A DNA stretch of 64,000 nucleotides, from assembly GCF_900114355.1 (NCBI RefSeq), contig NZ_FOSS01000002.1:201491-265490 (forward strand). The letters run 5' to 3'. Below are positions 25,321-33,463 of the stretch, one piece after another. Made by a program: the position numbers and the translations under genes. The notes beneath the pieces were generated by a model. It did not search any database. It was given only the letters and a program-made list of their open reading frames with translations, and had not been told where the DNA came from. The DNA is from Lysobacter sp. cf310. GTDB lineage: Bacteria; Pseudomonadota; Gammaproteobacteria; Xanthomonadales; Xanthomonadaceae. Each line of letters starts with the position of its first letter. Position 1 is the first letter of the stretch.

Positions 25321-25665
25321 TCAGACCGCGGCGGTCACCACGATCTCGATTTTCCAGTTCGGATTCGCCAGCGCCGCCTGCACGGTTGCGCGCGGCGGCG
25401 TGCGGCCGGCCACCACCCACTGGTCCCAGACCGCGTTCATGCCGGCGAAATCGGCGATGTCGGCCAGATAGATCTGCGCGCGCAGGATGCGCGACTTGTC
25501 GCTGCCGGCCTGCGCCAGCAGGGCGTCGATCGACGCCAGCACCTGGCGGGTCTGCTCGCCGATCTCGGCATGCTCGTCGTCGGCGATCTGGCCGGCCAGA
25601 TAGACCGTACCGTTGTGCACCGCCATTTCCGACATCCGCGGACCGACCTCGAAACGCTGGATCAT
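25321..25665 (-). CDS. RidA/YjgF family protein
   Basis: A 114-residue Rid-family protein. VYLAGQIADD, EIGEQTRQVLASIDALLAQAGSDKSRILRAQIYLADIADFAGMNAVWDQWV and GRTPPRATVQAALANPNWKIEIVVTA are in order. Arg92 matches the active-site Arg of RidA, which hydrolyses reactive enamine/imine intermediates such as 2-aminoacrylate. The ending ANPNWKIEI points to a Rid subgroup other than archetypal RidA, so deaminase specificity is uncertain. It stands alone, convergent with the C26 gene. Confidence 0.88.
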   Translation of the reverse strand: MIQRFEVGPRMSEMAVHNGTVYLAGQIADDEHAEIGEQTRQVLASIDALLAQAGSDKSRILRAQIYLADIADFAGMNAVWDQWVVAGRTPPRATVQAALANPNWKIEIVVTAAV

Positions 25666-25749
25666 GCTGCACCTCGTTCGCTGGGGAGGCGGTCATTATC
25701 GCCCGACGCGGATAGGACCGGCGCCTGCGGCGGCGATGCGTGCGCTGGG

Positions 25750-26007
25750 CTAGGACGCGGAAGCGCCCGCGGCCCGCAACGCGCTCAGCAAGCTCAACAG
25801 GTTGTCCGGCACGTCCGACTGCGCGATTTTCGCCGCGATGCCCGGATCGCTGCTGGCGACCAGACGGACCTCGCGCTCGTCGTAGACGACGTAATGCACA
25901 AGCCCGAGGTGCGAGGTTTGCGCGATGAGTTCGGCGAAATCGTCGACGCTGGCGTTGGCGACGGTCACGCCGTCGCCGAGCTCGCTGGTGTGCAGCAGGA
26001 TTTCCAT
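25750..26007 (-). CDS. Small hypothetical protein
   Basis: An 85-residue soluble protein, MEILLHTSELGDGVTVANASVDDFAELIAQTSHLGLVHYVVYDEREVRLVASSDPGIAAKIAQSD at its core, then a Leu-rich helix. It alternates strands and helices; no family, signal or membrane segment is recognised. The codon pattern (strong GC at third positions) and its tidy fit between the RidA gene and the M20 peptidase gene support a real gene. It might share a transcript with the peptidase gene 64 bases upstream. Function unknown. Confidence 0.65.
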   Translation of the reverse strand: MEILLHTSELGDGVTVANASVDDFAELIAQTSHLGLVHYVVYDEREVRLVASSDPGIAAKIAQSDVPDNLLSLLSALRAAGASAS

Positions 26008-26071
26008 GGCGTCCCCGGTGGTCGGATGGCCGCAGCGTCGTGCCGCGGCCCAGCATCATGCCCTCGCCCGT

Positions 26072-27493
26072 TCAATCCGCGGCGTCGGCGTAACGGCGCA
26101 CGATCTCGTGCAGGAAACGCCGCCCGTCCAGCAGCGAGCGCACCCGGATGCGTTCGTTGAGCCCATGCGCGCGGCTGCCCTCGGCATCGTGGAACAGCCC
26201 GGAGATGCCGTAGGTGGGAATGCCGGCGGCATTGAGGAAACGGCCATCGGTGGCGCCGGTGGACATGGTCGGCACGATCGCGACGCCCGGCCAGATCGTA
26301 TCGGCGACGTCGCGCACCGGGCCCAGGATCCGCGGCGACAGCGGCGGCGCGGCGGTGGTCATGCCCGCCTCGCCGCGCGCGACGACCGCGATGCGCTCGT
26401 CGCCGAGCACGCGCACCAGGGTCTGGCGCACGTCCTCGACCGGCACGCCGGGCAGGATGCGGCAGTTGACGTTGGCATGCGCCTGCTGCGGCAGCGCATT
26501 GGGCGCGTGGCCGCCCTCGATCTGGGTCGCCACGCAGGTGGTGCGCAGCGAGCTGTTCCAGCCCGGATTGATCGTCCACAGCCGCTCGGCCGCGGCCTCG
26601 TCGGCCGGATCGGCGAGCACCGCGCGCATGTCGGTGGCGATCGCCGGCGCGGACAGGCGCGCCTGGGCCTCGAAGTAGCCGCGCGTGGTCGGATTCAGGG
26701 CGATCGGAAAACGGTAGGCGCCCAGCCGCTCCAGGCCGATCGCCAGGCGCGTGATCGGGTTGTCGCGGGTCGGCCGCGAGCTGTGGCCGCCGCCGTCCTG
26801 GGTGCTCAGCGCGAAGTCCTGATAGACCTTCTCGCCGGCCTGGATCTGCAGCGCCAGCGGCTTGCCGTCGCGCAGCTCGCCGCCCGCGCCTTCGTTGAGC
26901 GCGAACTCGGCGGCCAGCGCTTCGGGCTGGGTCTGCATCAGCCATTTGACGCTGTTGAATACGTCAGGGGTTTCCTCGCCGCAGGTCAGGGCGAGCTTGA
27001 TGTCGCGACGCGGCACATAGCCGGCCTGGCGGTAGCGCACCAGGCTGTCGGTGAAGATCGCGGCCATGGCCTTGTCGTCGCTGGCGCCGCGCGCGTAGAA
27101 CCAGCCGTCCTCTTCGACCAGGGTGAAGGGATCGCGCTGCCAGTCCTCGCGCCGGGCCTCGACCACGTCGATATGCGCCAGCAGCAACAGCGGCTTGAGC
27201 GTACGCTCGCGGCCGCGCAGCACCGCGACCAGGGCGCCGTCCTGCGGGCGGTCGGCCGGCGCGAGGATGCGCGCATCTTCGGCCGGCAATCCCGCCGCCA
27301 GCAGGCGTGCCTGCATCGCCTGCGCCGCGCGCGTGCAGCTGCCGACCGAGCGGGTGGTGTTGATCTCGACCAGCTCGCGGTACAAGGCGCGGAACGCGGC
27401 CTCGTCGGCCGCCGGCGCGGCCGGGCTGGGGCCGGACCACAAGGACGCGGCGATCGCCGCAACGAGGCTCAAGGCCGATAGCGCACGCGACAT
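26072..27493 (-). CDS. Exported M20 family metallopeptidase
   Basis: A 473-residue di-zinc hydrolase. Residues 1-25 are a signal peptide ending in PSPAAPA, so it acts in the periplasm or outside. Metal and catalytic motifs are LLLLAHIDVVEA (His, Asp), GRG-like ARGASDDKAMAAI (bridging Asp), CGEETPD (general-base Glu) and a lid/dimer domain with GGHSSRPTRDN. Paralogues cleave dipeptides or N-acyl amino acids; specificity is open. GLFHDAEGSRAHGLNERI near the end supplies the last His. It may be monocistronic. Confidence 0.9.
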   Translation of the reverse strand: MSRALSALSLVAAIAASLWSGPSPAAPAADEAAFRALYRELVEINTTRSVGSCTRAAQAMQARLLAAGLPAEDARILAPADRPQDGALVAVLRGRERTLKPLLLLAHIDVVEARREDWQRDPFTLVEEDGWFYARGASDDKAMAAIFTDSLVRYRQAGYVPRRDIKLALTCGEETPDVFNSVKWLMQTQPEALAAEFALNEGAGGELRDGKPLALQIQAGEKVYQDFALSTQDGGGHSSRPTRDNPITRLAIGLERLGAYRFPIALNPTTRGYFEAQARLSAPAIATDMRAVLADPADEAAAERLWTINPGWNSSLRTTCVATQIEGGHAPNALPQQAHANVNCRILPGVPVEDVRQTLVRVLGDERIAVVARGEAGMTTAAPPLSPRILGPVRDVADTIWPGVAIVPTMSTGATDGRFLNAAGIPTYGISGLFHDAEGSRAHGLNERIRVRSLLDGRRFLHEIVRRYADAAD

Positions 27494-27589
27494 GCCGGGG
27501 CTCTCCTGTGCAAAGCCCCGACACTGCCGCCCGGCCGCGGCGCTGACAAGTGCCGCGGCCGCGACCGCAGTCGCGACCGCGAAAGGCGC

Positions 27590-28081
27590 TCAGCCGGTGC
27601 GCCGGTAACGCACCGTCATCACCGGCTGCCACTGGCCGTCGTCGCCGAGCATGCGCGAACGCAACTCGTGGTGGTCGTCGTCGATCAGCTCGACGATGTC
27701 CTGGAACTTGCGGGTCTGCCCGCTGCCGAAGTCCGGGCCTTCGGTATCGAGCGTGAGCGTGCGCCCGTCGGCCTCGACCTTGCCTCGGTAGATCCACATA
27801 TTGGACATCATGCTGCCGGCGAACACGCCCACGTAATGGCCCTGGGCCGTGTCGTAGCCCAGGGTGATCTGCATGATATCCGCGCCGCCGTCCGGCATTT
27901 CGATGCGCGCCTCGCACTGGATCCACAGCTCGCCGATCTTGCGCACGCTCTGGAGCGAACGCCAGGTATTGGGCGCCTCGCCGGGCGCCGCCGGCATCTC
28001 GCCTTCGCCTTCCCATTCGCCGACCAGACGATGCAGCCAGCGGTGTTCGGCTTGCGGTTGGTTGTTCATTTCCATGCTCAT
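27590..28081 (-). CDS. DUF1579 family protein
   Basis: A 163-residue soluble protein with the DUF1579 pattern: HRWLHRLVGEWEGEGEM at the start, ADIMQITLGYDTAQGHYVGVFAGSMMSNMWIYRGKVEADGRTLTLDTEGPDF in the middle, and LRSRMLGDDGQWQPVMTVRYRRT at the end. This is a lipocalin-like beta barrel with no known reaction. DUF1579 genes are often found with YciI/VOC/sigma factor sets, as in the cluster starting at 28891. Its start is 34 bases downstream of the YceI stop, so both are likely in one unit. Confidence 0.85.
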   Translation of the reverse strand: MSMEMNNQPQAEHRWLHRLVGEWEGEGEMPAAPGEAPNTWRSLQSVRKIGELWIQCEARIEMPDGGADIMQITLGYDTAQGHYVGVFAGSMMSNMWIYRGKVEADGRTLTLDTEGPDFGSGQTRKFQDIVELIDDDHHELRSRMLGDDGQWQPVMTVRYRRTG

Positions 28082-28115
28082 GCTCCTGCAACGAGAGGGA
28101 GGGAGACGGCCGTCC

Positions 28116-28694
28116 TTATTTGGCTTTGGCCACCGCTTCGACCTGGATGCGCAAGGTCACGTCCATGCTGAAACCCCAGTCCTTGCCCGCGGAGATGCCG
28201 AACGCGTCGCGCTGGAAGGTGGCCAGCGCATCGGCGCCGCACAGCTCGCGCTTGAGCATCGGATGGGGGATGCACTTGAAGGAATTGATCTTCAGTTCCA
28301 GCGGCTGGGTCACCCCGTGCAAAGTGAGCTCGCCGACGACCTTGGTCGGCTTGCCGTCGACGAAGCCTTCGAGCTTGCCCTTGTAGGTCGCGGTCGGGTA
28401 CTTGGCGACGTCGAACAGATCCGCGCCGCGCGCGTGCTCGTTCATCTGGTCGTGGCCGAAGTCGATGCTGTTGACGTCCACCGTCACCTCCACCGTACCC
28501 GCGCCCTTGGCCTTGTCCAGCACGACCTGGCCGCTGGAGGAGTTGAACTTGCCGCGCCACAGCGACACGCCCATGTGCGAGGCCTCGAAGCTGGGATAGG
28601 TGTGCGAGGGGTCGATCTCGTAGGTCTCGGGCGCGGCCACCGCCGCGGTGCTGGCCAGAAAAGCAAGCGGGATCAGGTACTTGAGCGACTTCAT
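28116..28694 (-). CDS. Periplasmic YceI-family lipid-binding protein
   Basis: A 192-residue protein. The signal peptide is residues 1-21 (MKSLKYLIPLAFLASTAAVAA). The mature part follows YceI: ETYEIDPSHTYPSFEASHMGVSLWRGKFNSSSGQVVLDKAKGAG, VDVNSIDFGHDQMNEHARGADLFDVAKYP, then LTLHGVTQPLELKINSFKC and KRELCGADALATFQRDAFG. The fold is an extended lipocalin barrel that binds a polyprenyl chain, thought to bind ubiquinone precursors or other isoprenoids. I choose ATG 28694 because the signal peptide begins there. It diverges from the sigma-factor cluster. Confidence 0.92.
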   Translation of the reverse strand: MKSLKYLIPLAFLASTAAVAAPETYEIDPSHTYPSFEASHMGVSLWRGKFNSSSGQVVLDKAKGAGTVEVTVDVNSIDFGHDQMNEHARGADLFDVAKYPTATYKGKLEGFVDGKPTKVVGELTLHGVTQPLELKINSFKCIPHPMLKRELCGADALATFQRDAFGISAGKDWGFSMDVTLRIQVEAVAKAK

Positions 28695-28790
28695 CGGAGC
28701 GGGCCTGGGGTCCGTGGCGGGAGCCGGCACGCTAGCACCGGGGCCCGCCCAGGGGCAACCGCGCCCATCGCGAATTCATTTCGCGGCCCT

Positions 28791-28819
28791 TGTCGATTCC
28801 GCGTGCCCGCGTTCGTCGT
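28791..28819 (+). promoter_or_regulatory. ECF42-type promoter candidate 1
   Basis: -35-like TGTCGA (28791-28796) and -10-like CGTCGT (28814-28819) with a 17-base spacer, 71 bases before the first YciI gene. The spacer edges (ATTCCG... and ...GCGTT) also match candidate 2. This resembles the TGTCGA/CGTC form reported for ECF42 sigma factors. Confidence 0.7.
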
Positions 28820-28890
28820 CCTGAGTAAGAGCGCCGATCGACCCCGCCGAAACGCGGACGACGCTCCTCACTCGACCAGGAGACACGACG

Positions 28891-29316
28891 ATGCGATTCA
28901 TGGTGATAGTCAAATCCAACGCCGCCAGCGAAGCCGGCGAAATGCCCAGCGAAGAACTGCTGACCGCGATGGGTAAGTACAACGAGGAGCTGGTCAAGGC
29001 CGGCGTGCTGCTGGCCGGCGAAGGCCTGCATCCCTCTTCCAGGGGCGCGCGCGTGCGCTTCTTCGGCAAGCGGCGCAGCGTGATCGACGGCCCGTTCCCG
29101 GAAACCAAGGAGCTGGTCGGCGGCTTCTGGCTGATCCAGGTCAAGTCCAAGGAAGAAGCGATCGAGTGGGTGAAGCGCTGCCCCAATCCCTGCGAGGGCG
29201 AATCGGAGATCGAGATTCGCCAGGTCTTCGAGGCCGAGGACTTCGGCGCCGAACTCACCCCCGAACTGCGCGAGCAGGAACAGCGCCTGCGCGCCGAGAG
29301 CGCCGCCCGCCACTGA
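28891..29316 (+). CDS. YciI/DGPF-domain protein 1, ECF42 partner
   Basis: A 141-residue member of the YciI-like DGPF family. It begins MRFMVIVKSN, and the signature DGPF lies at 66-69 (SVIDGPFPETKELVGGFWLIQVKSKEEAIEWVKRCP). The fold is a dimeric ferredoxin-like alpha-beta domain. Some relatives have weak hydrolase activity, but most have no known reaction. ccaggaga precedes ATG 28891. It is first in the cluster that ends with the sigma factor; DGPF proteins are the hallmark neighbours of ECF42 and a likely output of the regulon. A candidate promoter lies upstream. Confidence 0.9.
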   Translation: MRFMVIVKSNAASEAGEMPSEELLTAMGKYNEELVKAGVLLAGEGLHPSSRGARVRFFGKRRSVIDGPFPETKELVGGFWLIQVKSKEEAIEWVKRCPNPCEGESEIEIRQVFEAEDFGAELTPELREQEQRLRAESAARH

Positions 29317-29343
29317 CGCGCGACGAAATCGATTCGGCGCGCC

Positions 29344-29372
29344 TGTCGATTTCGCCCGCCCTCGTTCGTCGC
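29344..29372 (+). promoter_or_regulatory. ECF42-type promoter candidate 2
   Basis: TGTCGA (29344-29349) and CGTCGC (29367-29372), again 17 bases apart, 51 bases before the second YciI gene. The aligned spacers read ATTCCGCGTGCCCGCGTT-like here and at 28797, with 12 or so positions shared. Such matched spacing inside one cluster supports a common sigma factor. Confidence 0.7.
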
Positions 29373-29423
29373 ACTTCCATACAGCGTCTAAACCCAACCC
29401 GCATCACCGCCACGGAGCCCGCA

Positions 29424-29774
29424 ATGAAGTTCCTCACCATCTACACGCCCGATCCGGACAAGCCCGCCGATTTCGGCCCGGAGCAACAGCAGCGCATGGG
29501 CGCCCTGATCGAGCAAGGCTTCAAGGACGGCAGCCTGCTGCACACCGGCGGCCTGCTCGCGCAAGGCAGCGCGCGGGTCCGGCTGGATACGGGCCGGTTC
29601 ACCGTCACCGACGGCCCGTATGCGGAAGCCAAGGAAGTGATCGCCGGCTACGCCCTGATCGAGGTCGCGTCTCCCGAGGCCGCTATCGAGCAGGCTCGAC
29701 GCTTCCTCGCCATCGCCGGCGACGGCGTAAGCGAGATCCATCGCATCGTCGAAGGCGGCGCCGGCTGCCCCTGA
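29424..29774 (+). CDS. YciI/DGPF-domain protein 2
   Basis: A 116-residue YciI-like protein: MKFLTIYTPDPDKPADFGPEQQQRMGALIEQGFKDGSLLHTGGLLAQGSARVRL, then TVTDGPYAEAKEVIAGYALIEVASPEAAIEQARRFLAIAG. The signature is DGPY (63-66), a tolerated variant of DGPF. The open frame extends to 29166 but that part overlaps the previous gene in another frame; I choose ATG 29424 by family alignment. It has its own candidate ECF promoter and is spaced 107 bases after the first YciI gene. Function unknown. Confidence 0.88.
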   Translation: MKFLTIYTPDPDKPADFGPEQQQRMGALIEQGFKDGSLLHTGGLLAQGSARVRLDTGRFTVTDGPYAEAKEVIAGYALIEVASPEAAIEQARRFLAIAGDGVSEIHRIVEGGAGCP

Positions 29775-29806
29775 TCCCAGTCCCCCAAACCACACCGGAG
29801 TCTTCC

Positions 29807-30226
29807 ATGTACGTGAGCCCCTATCTGAGCTACGACGGCAACGCCGAAGAAGCCTTTCAACGTTACGCCCAGGTACTGGGCGGCAAGATCGAACTGTTGC
29901 TGCGTTACGGCGAAGCGCCGGACGGCAGCTCCGAATCGATGGCCGCCTCGGTCAAGAACAAGGTGATGCATGTGCGCCTGGTCGGCAAAGGCTGGATCCT
30001 GATGGCCTCCGACGCCACGCCCGAATACCCCTACCAGGGCGTGCACGGCATCTCGATCTCGCTCAACGTCGACTCCGTCGCCGATGCGGAGCGCATCATC
30101 GAGGGCCTGGCCGAGGGCGGCCGCATCACCATGCCGCTGCAGCAGACCTTCTGGGCCGAACGCTTCGGCTGCGTGACCGATGCCTATGGCGTGACCTGGC
30201 TGATCAACTTCGAAAAGACGGCCTGA
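29807..30226 (+). CDS. VOC-family protein (PhnB/glyoxalase-like)
   Basis: A 139-residue protein of the vicinal oxygen chelate superfamily, PhnB-like branch: YVSPYLSYDGNAEEAFQRYAQVLGGKIELLLRYGEAP, KNKVMHVRLVGKGWILMASDATPEY, ISISLNVDSVADAERIIEGLAEGGRITMPLQQTFWAERFGCVTDAYGVTWLINF. PhnB-like proteins have the fold but usually lack the full metal site, and no activity is known. ccggag precedes ATG 29807. It sits between YciI genes 2 and 3. A hairpin follows its stop. Confidence 0.88.
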   Translation: MYVSPYLSYDGNAEEAFQRYAQVLGGKIELLLRYGEAPDGSSESMAASVKNKVMHVRLVGKGWILMASDATPEYPYQGVHGISISLNVDSVADAERIIEGLAEGGRITMPLQQTFWAERFGCVTDAYGVTWLINFEKTA

Positions 30227-30236
30227 GTCCGTTTAC

Positions 30237-30263
30237 GAGCGCGAGCGCCGCGCTCTCGCGCTC
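30237..30263 (+). terminator. Hairpin after the VOC gene
   Basis: gagcgcgag (30237-30245) and ctcgcgctc (30255-30263) form a 9-bp stem with a 9-base loop, 11 bases after the stop. No T-run follows. It may reduce read-through into the downstream half of the cluster, which ends in the sigma factor. Confidence 0.4.
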
Positions 30264-30377
30264 GCGTCGCGCCCCGCACGCGCGCCCCCCATTATTTACA
30301 CCCTCCCCCAGGCGCGCGGCGTAGCCTTGCGACGTCGCCCGCCGCTCCCAACTATCCGCCACCACCGGAGACGCACC

Positions 30378-30800
30378 ATGCGCTTCATGATGCTGATGAT
30401 TCCCCAGGGCTACGAACAGGCCGAGCCCGGCACCTCCCCACCCGCCGACCGCGTCGCGGCGATGATGGAATACAACCAGGCCCTGCAGCAGGCCGGCGTA
30501 CTGATCGCGCTGGATGGCCTGCATCCGCCGTCGATGGGCGCGCGCGTGTCCTTCGCCGGCGGCAAGCCCAAGGTCACCGACGGTCCTTTCAGCGAAGCCA
30601 AGGAAGTGCTGGGCGGCTACTGGATGATCGACGTCGCCTCGCGCGAGGAGGCGATCGCCTGGGCTCGACGCTGCCCAGGCTCCGACAACGAGACCATCGA
30701 AATCCGCCAGGTCCAGGAGCTGGCCGATTTCCCCGCCGACGTACAGGAAGCCGCCTCCGGCCTGCGCGAAATGCAGACCGGCATCGGTCAGCGCAACTAA
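30378..30800 (+). CDS. YciI/DGPF-domain protein 3
   Basis: A 140-residue YciI-like protein: MRFMMLMIPQGYEQAEPG, then MEYNQALQQAGVLIALDGLHPPSMGARVSFAGGKPKVTDGPFSEAKEVLGGYWMIDVASREEAIAWARRCPG. DGPF is at 68-71. This form, with a longer loop and the DGLHPPS motif, is the commonest ECF42 neighbour. ccggaga precedes ATG 30378. The 151-base gap before it holds no TGTCGA motif, so it is either read from upstream or has a different promoter. The SRPBCC gene follows after 15 bases. Confidence 0.9.
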   Translation: MRFMMLMIPQGYEQAEPGTSPPADRVAAMMEYNQALQQAGVLIALDGLHPPSMGARVSFAGGKPKVTDGPFSEAKEVLGGYWMIDVASREEAIAWARRCPGSDNETIEIRQVQELADFPADVQEAASGLREMQTGIGQRN

Positions 30801-30815
30801 ACCGGAACCCCCGTC

Positions 30816-31340
30816 ATGCTCGCACTCATTCTGTCGCTGCTCGCCTTGGCCGTCGTCGCCGTGCTGATCTACGCCGCGACCCGACCCAGCACCCTGCACA
30901 TCGAACGCAGCCTGCTCATCCACGCGCCCGCCGATACCATCTTGTCCCACGTCAACGACTTCCACCGTTGGCGCGACTGGTCGCCCTACGAAAAACTCGA
31001 GCCCGACATGCGCCGCGAGATCGGCGGCGCCGCCAGCGGACGCGGCGCGACCTACGCCTGGGAAGGCAAAGGCAAGGCCGGCGCCGGCCGCATGGAGATC
31101 ACCGGCACCCGCCCGGATCGCACCACCATCCAGCTCGACTTCAGCAAGCCATTTGTGAGCCGCAACATCGCCGAGTTCGCCGCGGTCGCGCAGCCCGACG
31201 GCACCCGGGTGACCTGGAGCATGCAGGGCCCGGCCGCCTACATGACCAAACTCATGGGCGTTTTCTTCAACATGGATCGTATGATCGGACGCGATTTCGA
31301 GACCGGCCTGGCCGCGCTCAAGACCGTCTCCGAACGCTGA
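30816..31340 (+). CDS. SRPBCC family (START-like) protein with N-terminal anchor
   Basis: A 174-residue protein. Residues 1-22 form a hydrophobic anchor (MLALILSLLALAVVAVLIYAA). The rest is a polyketide cyclase/START-like fold: PSTLHIERSLLIHAPADTILSHVNDFHRWRDWSPYEKLEPDMRREIGGAASGRGATYAWEGKGKAGAGRMEITGTRPDRTTIQLDFSKP and VTWSMQGPAAYMTKLMGVFFNMDRMIGRDFETGLAALK. Such proteins bind lipids or small hydrophobics. The gene lies between YciI 3 and the sigma factor gene (29 bases). Membrane attachment by the anchor is an inference. Confidence 0.85.
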   Translation: MLALILSLLALAVVAVLIYAATRPSTLHIERSLLIHAPADTILSHVNDFHRWRDWSPYEKLEPDMRREIGGAASGRGATYAWEGKGKAGAGRMEITGTRPDRTTIQLDFSKPFVSRNIAEFAAVAQPDGTRVTWSMQGPAAYMTKLMGVFFNMDRMIGRDFETGLAALKTVSER

Positions 31341-31369
31341 GCCCCTCCCTCCTCACGACGACGCACCGC

Positions 31370-32653
31370 ATGACCACCGACACCCATCGCGCCATCGACG
31401 CCGTCTGGAGGATCGAATCGCCGCGCCTGATCGCCGGTCTGGCGCGCATGGTGCGCGACGTCGGCCTGGCCGAGGAGCTCGCCCAGGACGCCCTGGTCGC
31501 GGCGCTGGAACGCTGGCCCGAGACCGGCGTGCCCGACAATCCGGGCGCCTGGCTGATGGCCACCGCCAAGCACCGCGCGATCGACCGCCTGCGCCGCAGC
31601 AAACTGCAGCAGCGCAAGTACGAGGAGCTGGGCTACGAATTGGAGGACTGGCAGGACGACGCCGAGGCCGCGTTCGAGGCGGCCATCGACGACGACATCG
31701 GCGACGACCTGCTACGGCTGGTGTTCACCGCGTGTCATCCGGTGCTGTCCACCGAGGCACGCGTCGCCCTGACCCTGCGCCTGCTCGGCGGCCTGACCAC
31801 CGATGAGATCGCGCGCGCCTTCCTGGTGCCGGAGCCGACGGTGGCCCAGCGCATCGTGCGCGCCAAGCGCACCCTGGCCGAAGCGCGCGTGCCCTTCGAG
31901 GTGCCGCGCGGCGACGAACTCGCCGAACGCCTGGCCTCGGTGCTGGCGGTGATCTACCTGATCTTCAACGAAGGCTATTCGGCCACCGCCGGCGACGACT
32001 GGATGCGCCCGGCGCTGTGCGAGGAAGCGCTGCGTCTGGGCCGCATCGTCGCCGAGCTGGTGCCGCGCGAGCCCGAGGTGCACGGCCTGGCCGCGCTGAT
32101 GGAAATCCAGGCCTCGCGCGCCCGCGCCCGCGTCGACGCCGCCGGCACGCCGGTGCTGCTGCTGGACCAGGACCGCGCACGCTGGGACCAGGTCCTGATC
32201 CGGCGCGGCCTGACCGCGCTGGAGCGCGCGGAAAAACTCGGCGGCGCGCGCGGCCCCTACGCCCTGCAGGCCGCGATCGCCGCCTGTCACGCCCGTGCGC
32301 GCACCGCCGACGAAACCGACTGGGCGCGCATCGCCGCGCTCTACGATGCCCTGGCCCAGCTCGCGCCTTCGCCGGTGGTCGAACTCAATCGCGCCGTCGC
32401 CCTGGCCATGGCCTTCGGCCCCGCCGCCGGCCTGGAGCTGGCCGACAGCCTGCTCGACGAACCCTCGATGAAGAACTACCACCTGCTGCCCAGCGTGCGC
32501 GGCGACTTCCTCGCCAAGCTCGGCCGCTATGGCGAGGCGCATGCCGAATTCAAGCGCGCGGCCTCGCTGACCCGCAATGCGCGCGAACGCGATTTTCTGA
32601 CCGAGCGCGCGGCCGCGTGCGCGCGCAGCATCGCCACGCTCAAGCGGGATTGA
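31370..32653 (+). CDS. ECF42-type RNA polymerase sigma factor with C-terminal extension
   Basis: A 427-residue sigma factor, twice the size of ordinary ECF sigmas. Residues 1-90 hold sigma region 2 (LARMVRDVGLAEELAQDALVAALERWPETGVPDNPGAWLMATAKHRAIDRLRR). About 115-175 is region 4 (LTLRLLGGLTTDEIARAFLVPEPTVAQRIVRAKRTL). From about 185 to the end is a helical, TPR-like extension (VIYLIFNEGYSATAGDDWMRPALCEEALRLGRIVAELVP... with PVVELNRAVALAMAFGP). In ECF42 this extension controls activity; no anti-sigma gene is present here. It is the last gene of the DGPF cluster and likely self-activates the promoters at 28791 and 29344. Confidence 0.92.
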   Translation: MTTDTHRAIDAVWRIESPRLIAGLARMVRDVGLAEELAQDALVAALERWPETGVPDNPGAWLMATAKHRAIDRLRRSKLQQRKYEELGYELEDWQDDAEAAFEAAIDDDIGDDLLRLVFTACHPVLSTEARVALTLRLLGGLTTDEIARAFLVPEPTVAQRIVRAKRTLAEARVPFEVPRGDELAERLASVLAVIYLIFNEGYSATAGDDWMRPALCEEALRLGRIVAELVPREPEVHGLAALMEIQASRARARVDAAGTPVLLLDQDRARWDQVLIRRGLTALERAEKLGGARGPYALQAAIAACHARARTADETDWARIAALYDALAQLAPSPVVELNRAVALAMAFGPAAGLELADSLLDEPSMKNYHLLPSVRGDFLAKLGRYGEAHAEFKRAASLTRNARERDFLTERAAACARSIATLKRD

Positions 32654-32732
32654 ATAGCGGCGCGCTGACGCTGAAGCACACGCGGCATAGATCAAGCAGA
32701 GCGCAGAGCGTCCGGATGCGACGCGCCAGGCC

Positions 32733-33455
32733 TCAGTAGGTCGGACCACCCACGTCCAGCACGTACTCGAAGTTCTGCACCATGTTGCCGTAGCCGTCGT
32801 CGTCCTCGGCGCCGCGTCCGTAGTTCGCGCCGACCACCAGGGTGTGGCGACCCGGCTTCATCGGCGGCAGCAGCAGCCAGTAGCCGTCGCTGGCGGCGAT
32901 CACCGCGTCGGCGTTACCGCCTTCATCGTCGTCGAAGGCATCGAAGCAGCGCTCGGTGCGGACCCGATAGCGTTGGGGATCGGCCACCCGCACGCCGTCG
33001 ATCAACACCACCGCGCTGCGCAATGCGTCGTTGCTCAGGGCCAGCCCGTCCAGCAGCGACTTGCAATGCGCGGGCCTGAGCCTGGCCGGAACCGGGTAGC
33101 GGCTGCGCTGGTACAGATTGATGATCGGCAGGAACACGTGCTTGTCGACCGGTACCGAACAGCGCCGCCGCACGTTCTCGCTGCCGTCGGTGCCGGCGAG
33201 AAACCACACCGGTCCGGACTGCGCGAGCTTGCACCAGCGGCCGTCGGGGTCGCGATAAGGCTCCATCCCGCCCGGAAAGCGATCGGTCCAACGCCACCAG
33301 TGCGCGCTGAGCTCGGCATAGCCCAGGCCTTCGACTTTGGCGTCCAAGGGCAGCACCGCCGAAGCAGCCGCGGACTTCGGCGGCGCGGCCAAGGCCGACA
33401 CGCCGCACACCAGGCCGGCCAGGCCCCAACCGATCAGCACCCGCCGATTGACCAT
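32733..33455 (-). CDS. Exported hypothetical protein
   Basis: A 240-residue protein with an N-terminal signal peptide (MVNRRVLIGWGLAGLVCGVSALAA). The mature part starts with ALPLDAKVEGLGYAELSAHWWRWTDRFPGGMEPYRDPDGRWC, then QSGPVWFLAGTDGSENVRRRCSVPVDKHVFLPIINLYQ and CFDAFDDDEGG... VIAASDGYWLLLPPMKPGRHTLVVGANYG. I do not recognise a family with certainty; the pattern of a small beta-rich secreted domain with several Cys is clear. ATG 33455 lies 8 bases after the stop of the esterase gene, so translation is likely coupled. The frame also runs upstream to 33749 inside that esterase gene, which I reject. Confidence 0.75.
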   Translation of the reverse strand: MVNRRVLIGWGLAGLVCGVSALAAPPKSAAASAVLPLDAKVEGLGYAELSAHWWRWTDRFPGGMEPYRDPDGRWCKLAQSGPVWFLAGTDGSENVRRRCSVPVDKHVFLPIINLYQRSRYPVPARLRPAHCKSLLDGLALSNDALRSAVVLIDGVRVADPQRYRVRTERCFDAFDDDEGGNADAVIAASDGYWLLLPPMKPGRHTLVVGANYGRGAEDDDGYGNMVQNFEYVLDVGGPTY

Positions 33456-33463
33456 CGCGCCGC

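Noticed and set aside
30292-30340. Third ECF42 promoter before the third YciI gene
   Set aside because: No TGTCGA motif in the gap; only a ttatttacacc stretch, which is not enough for a call.
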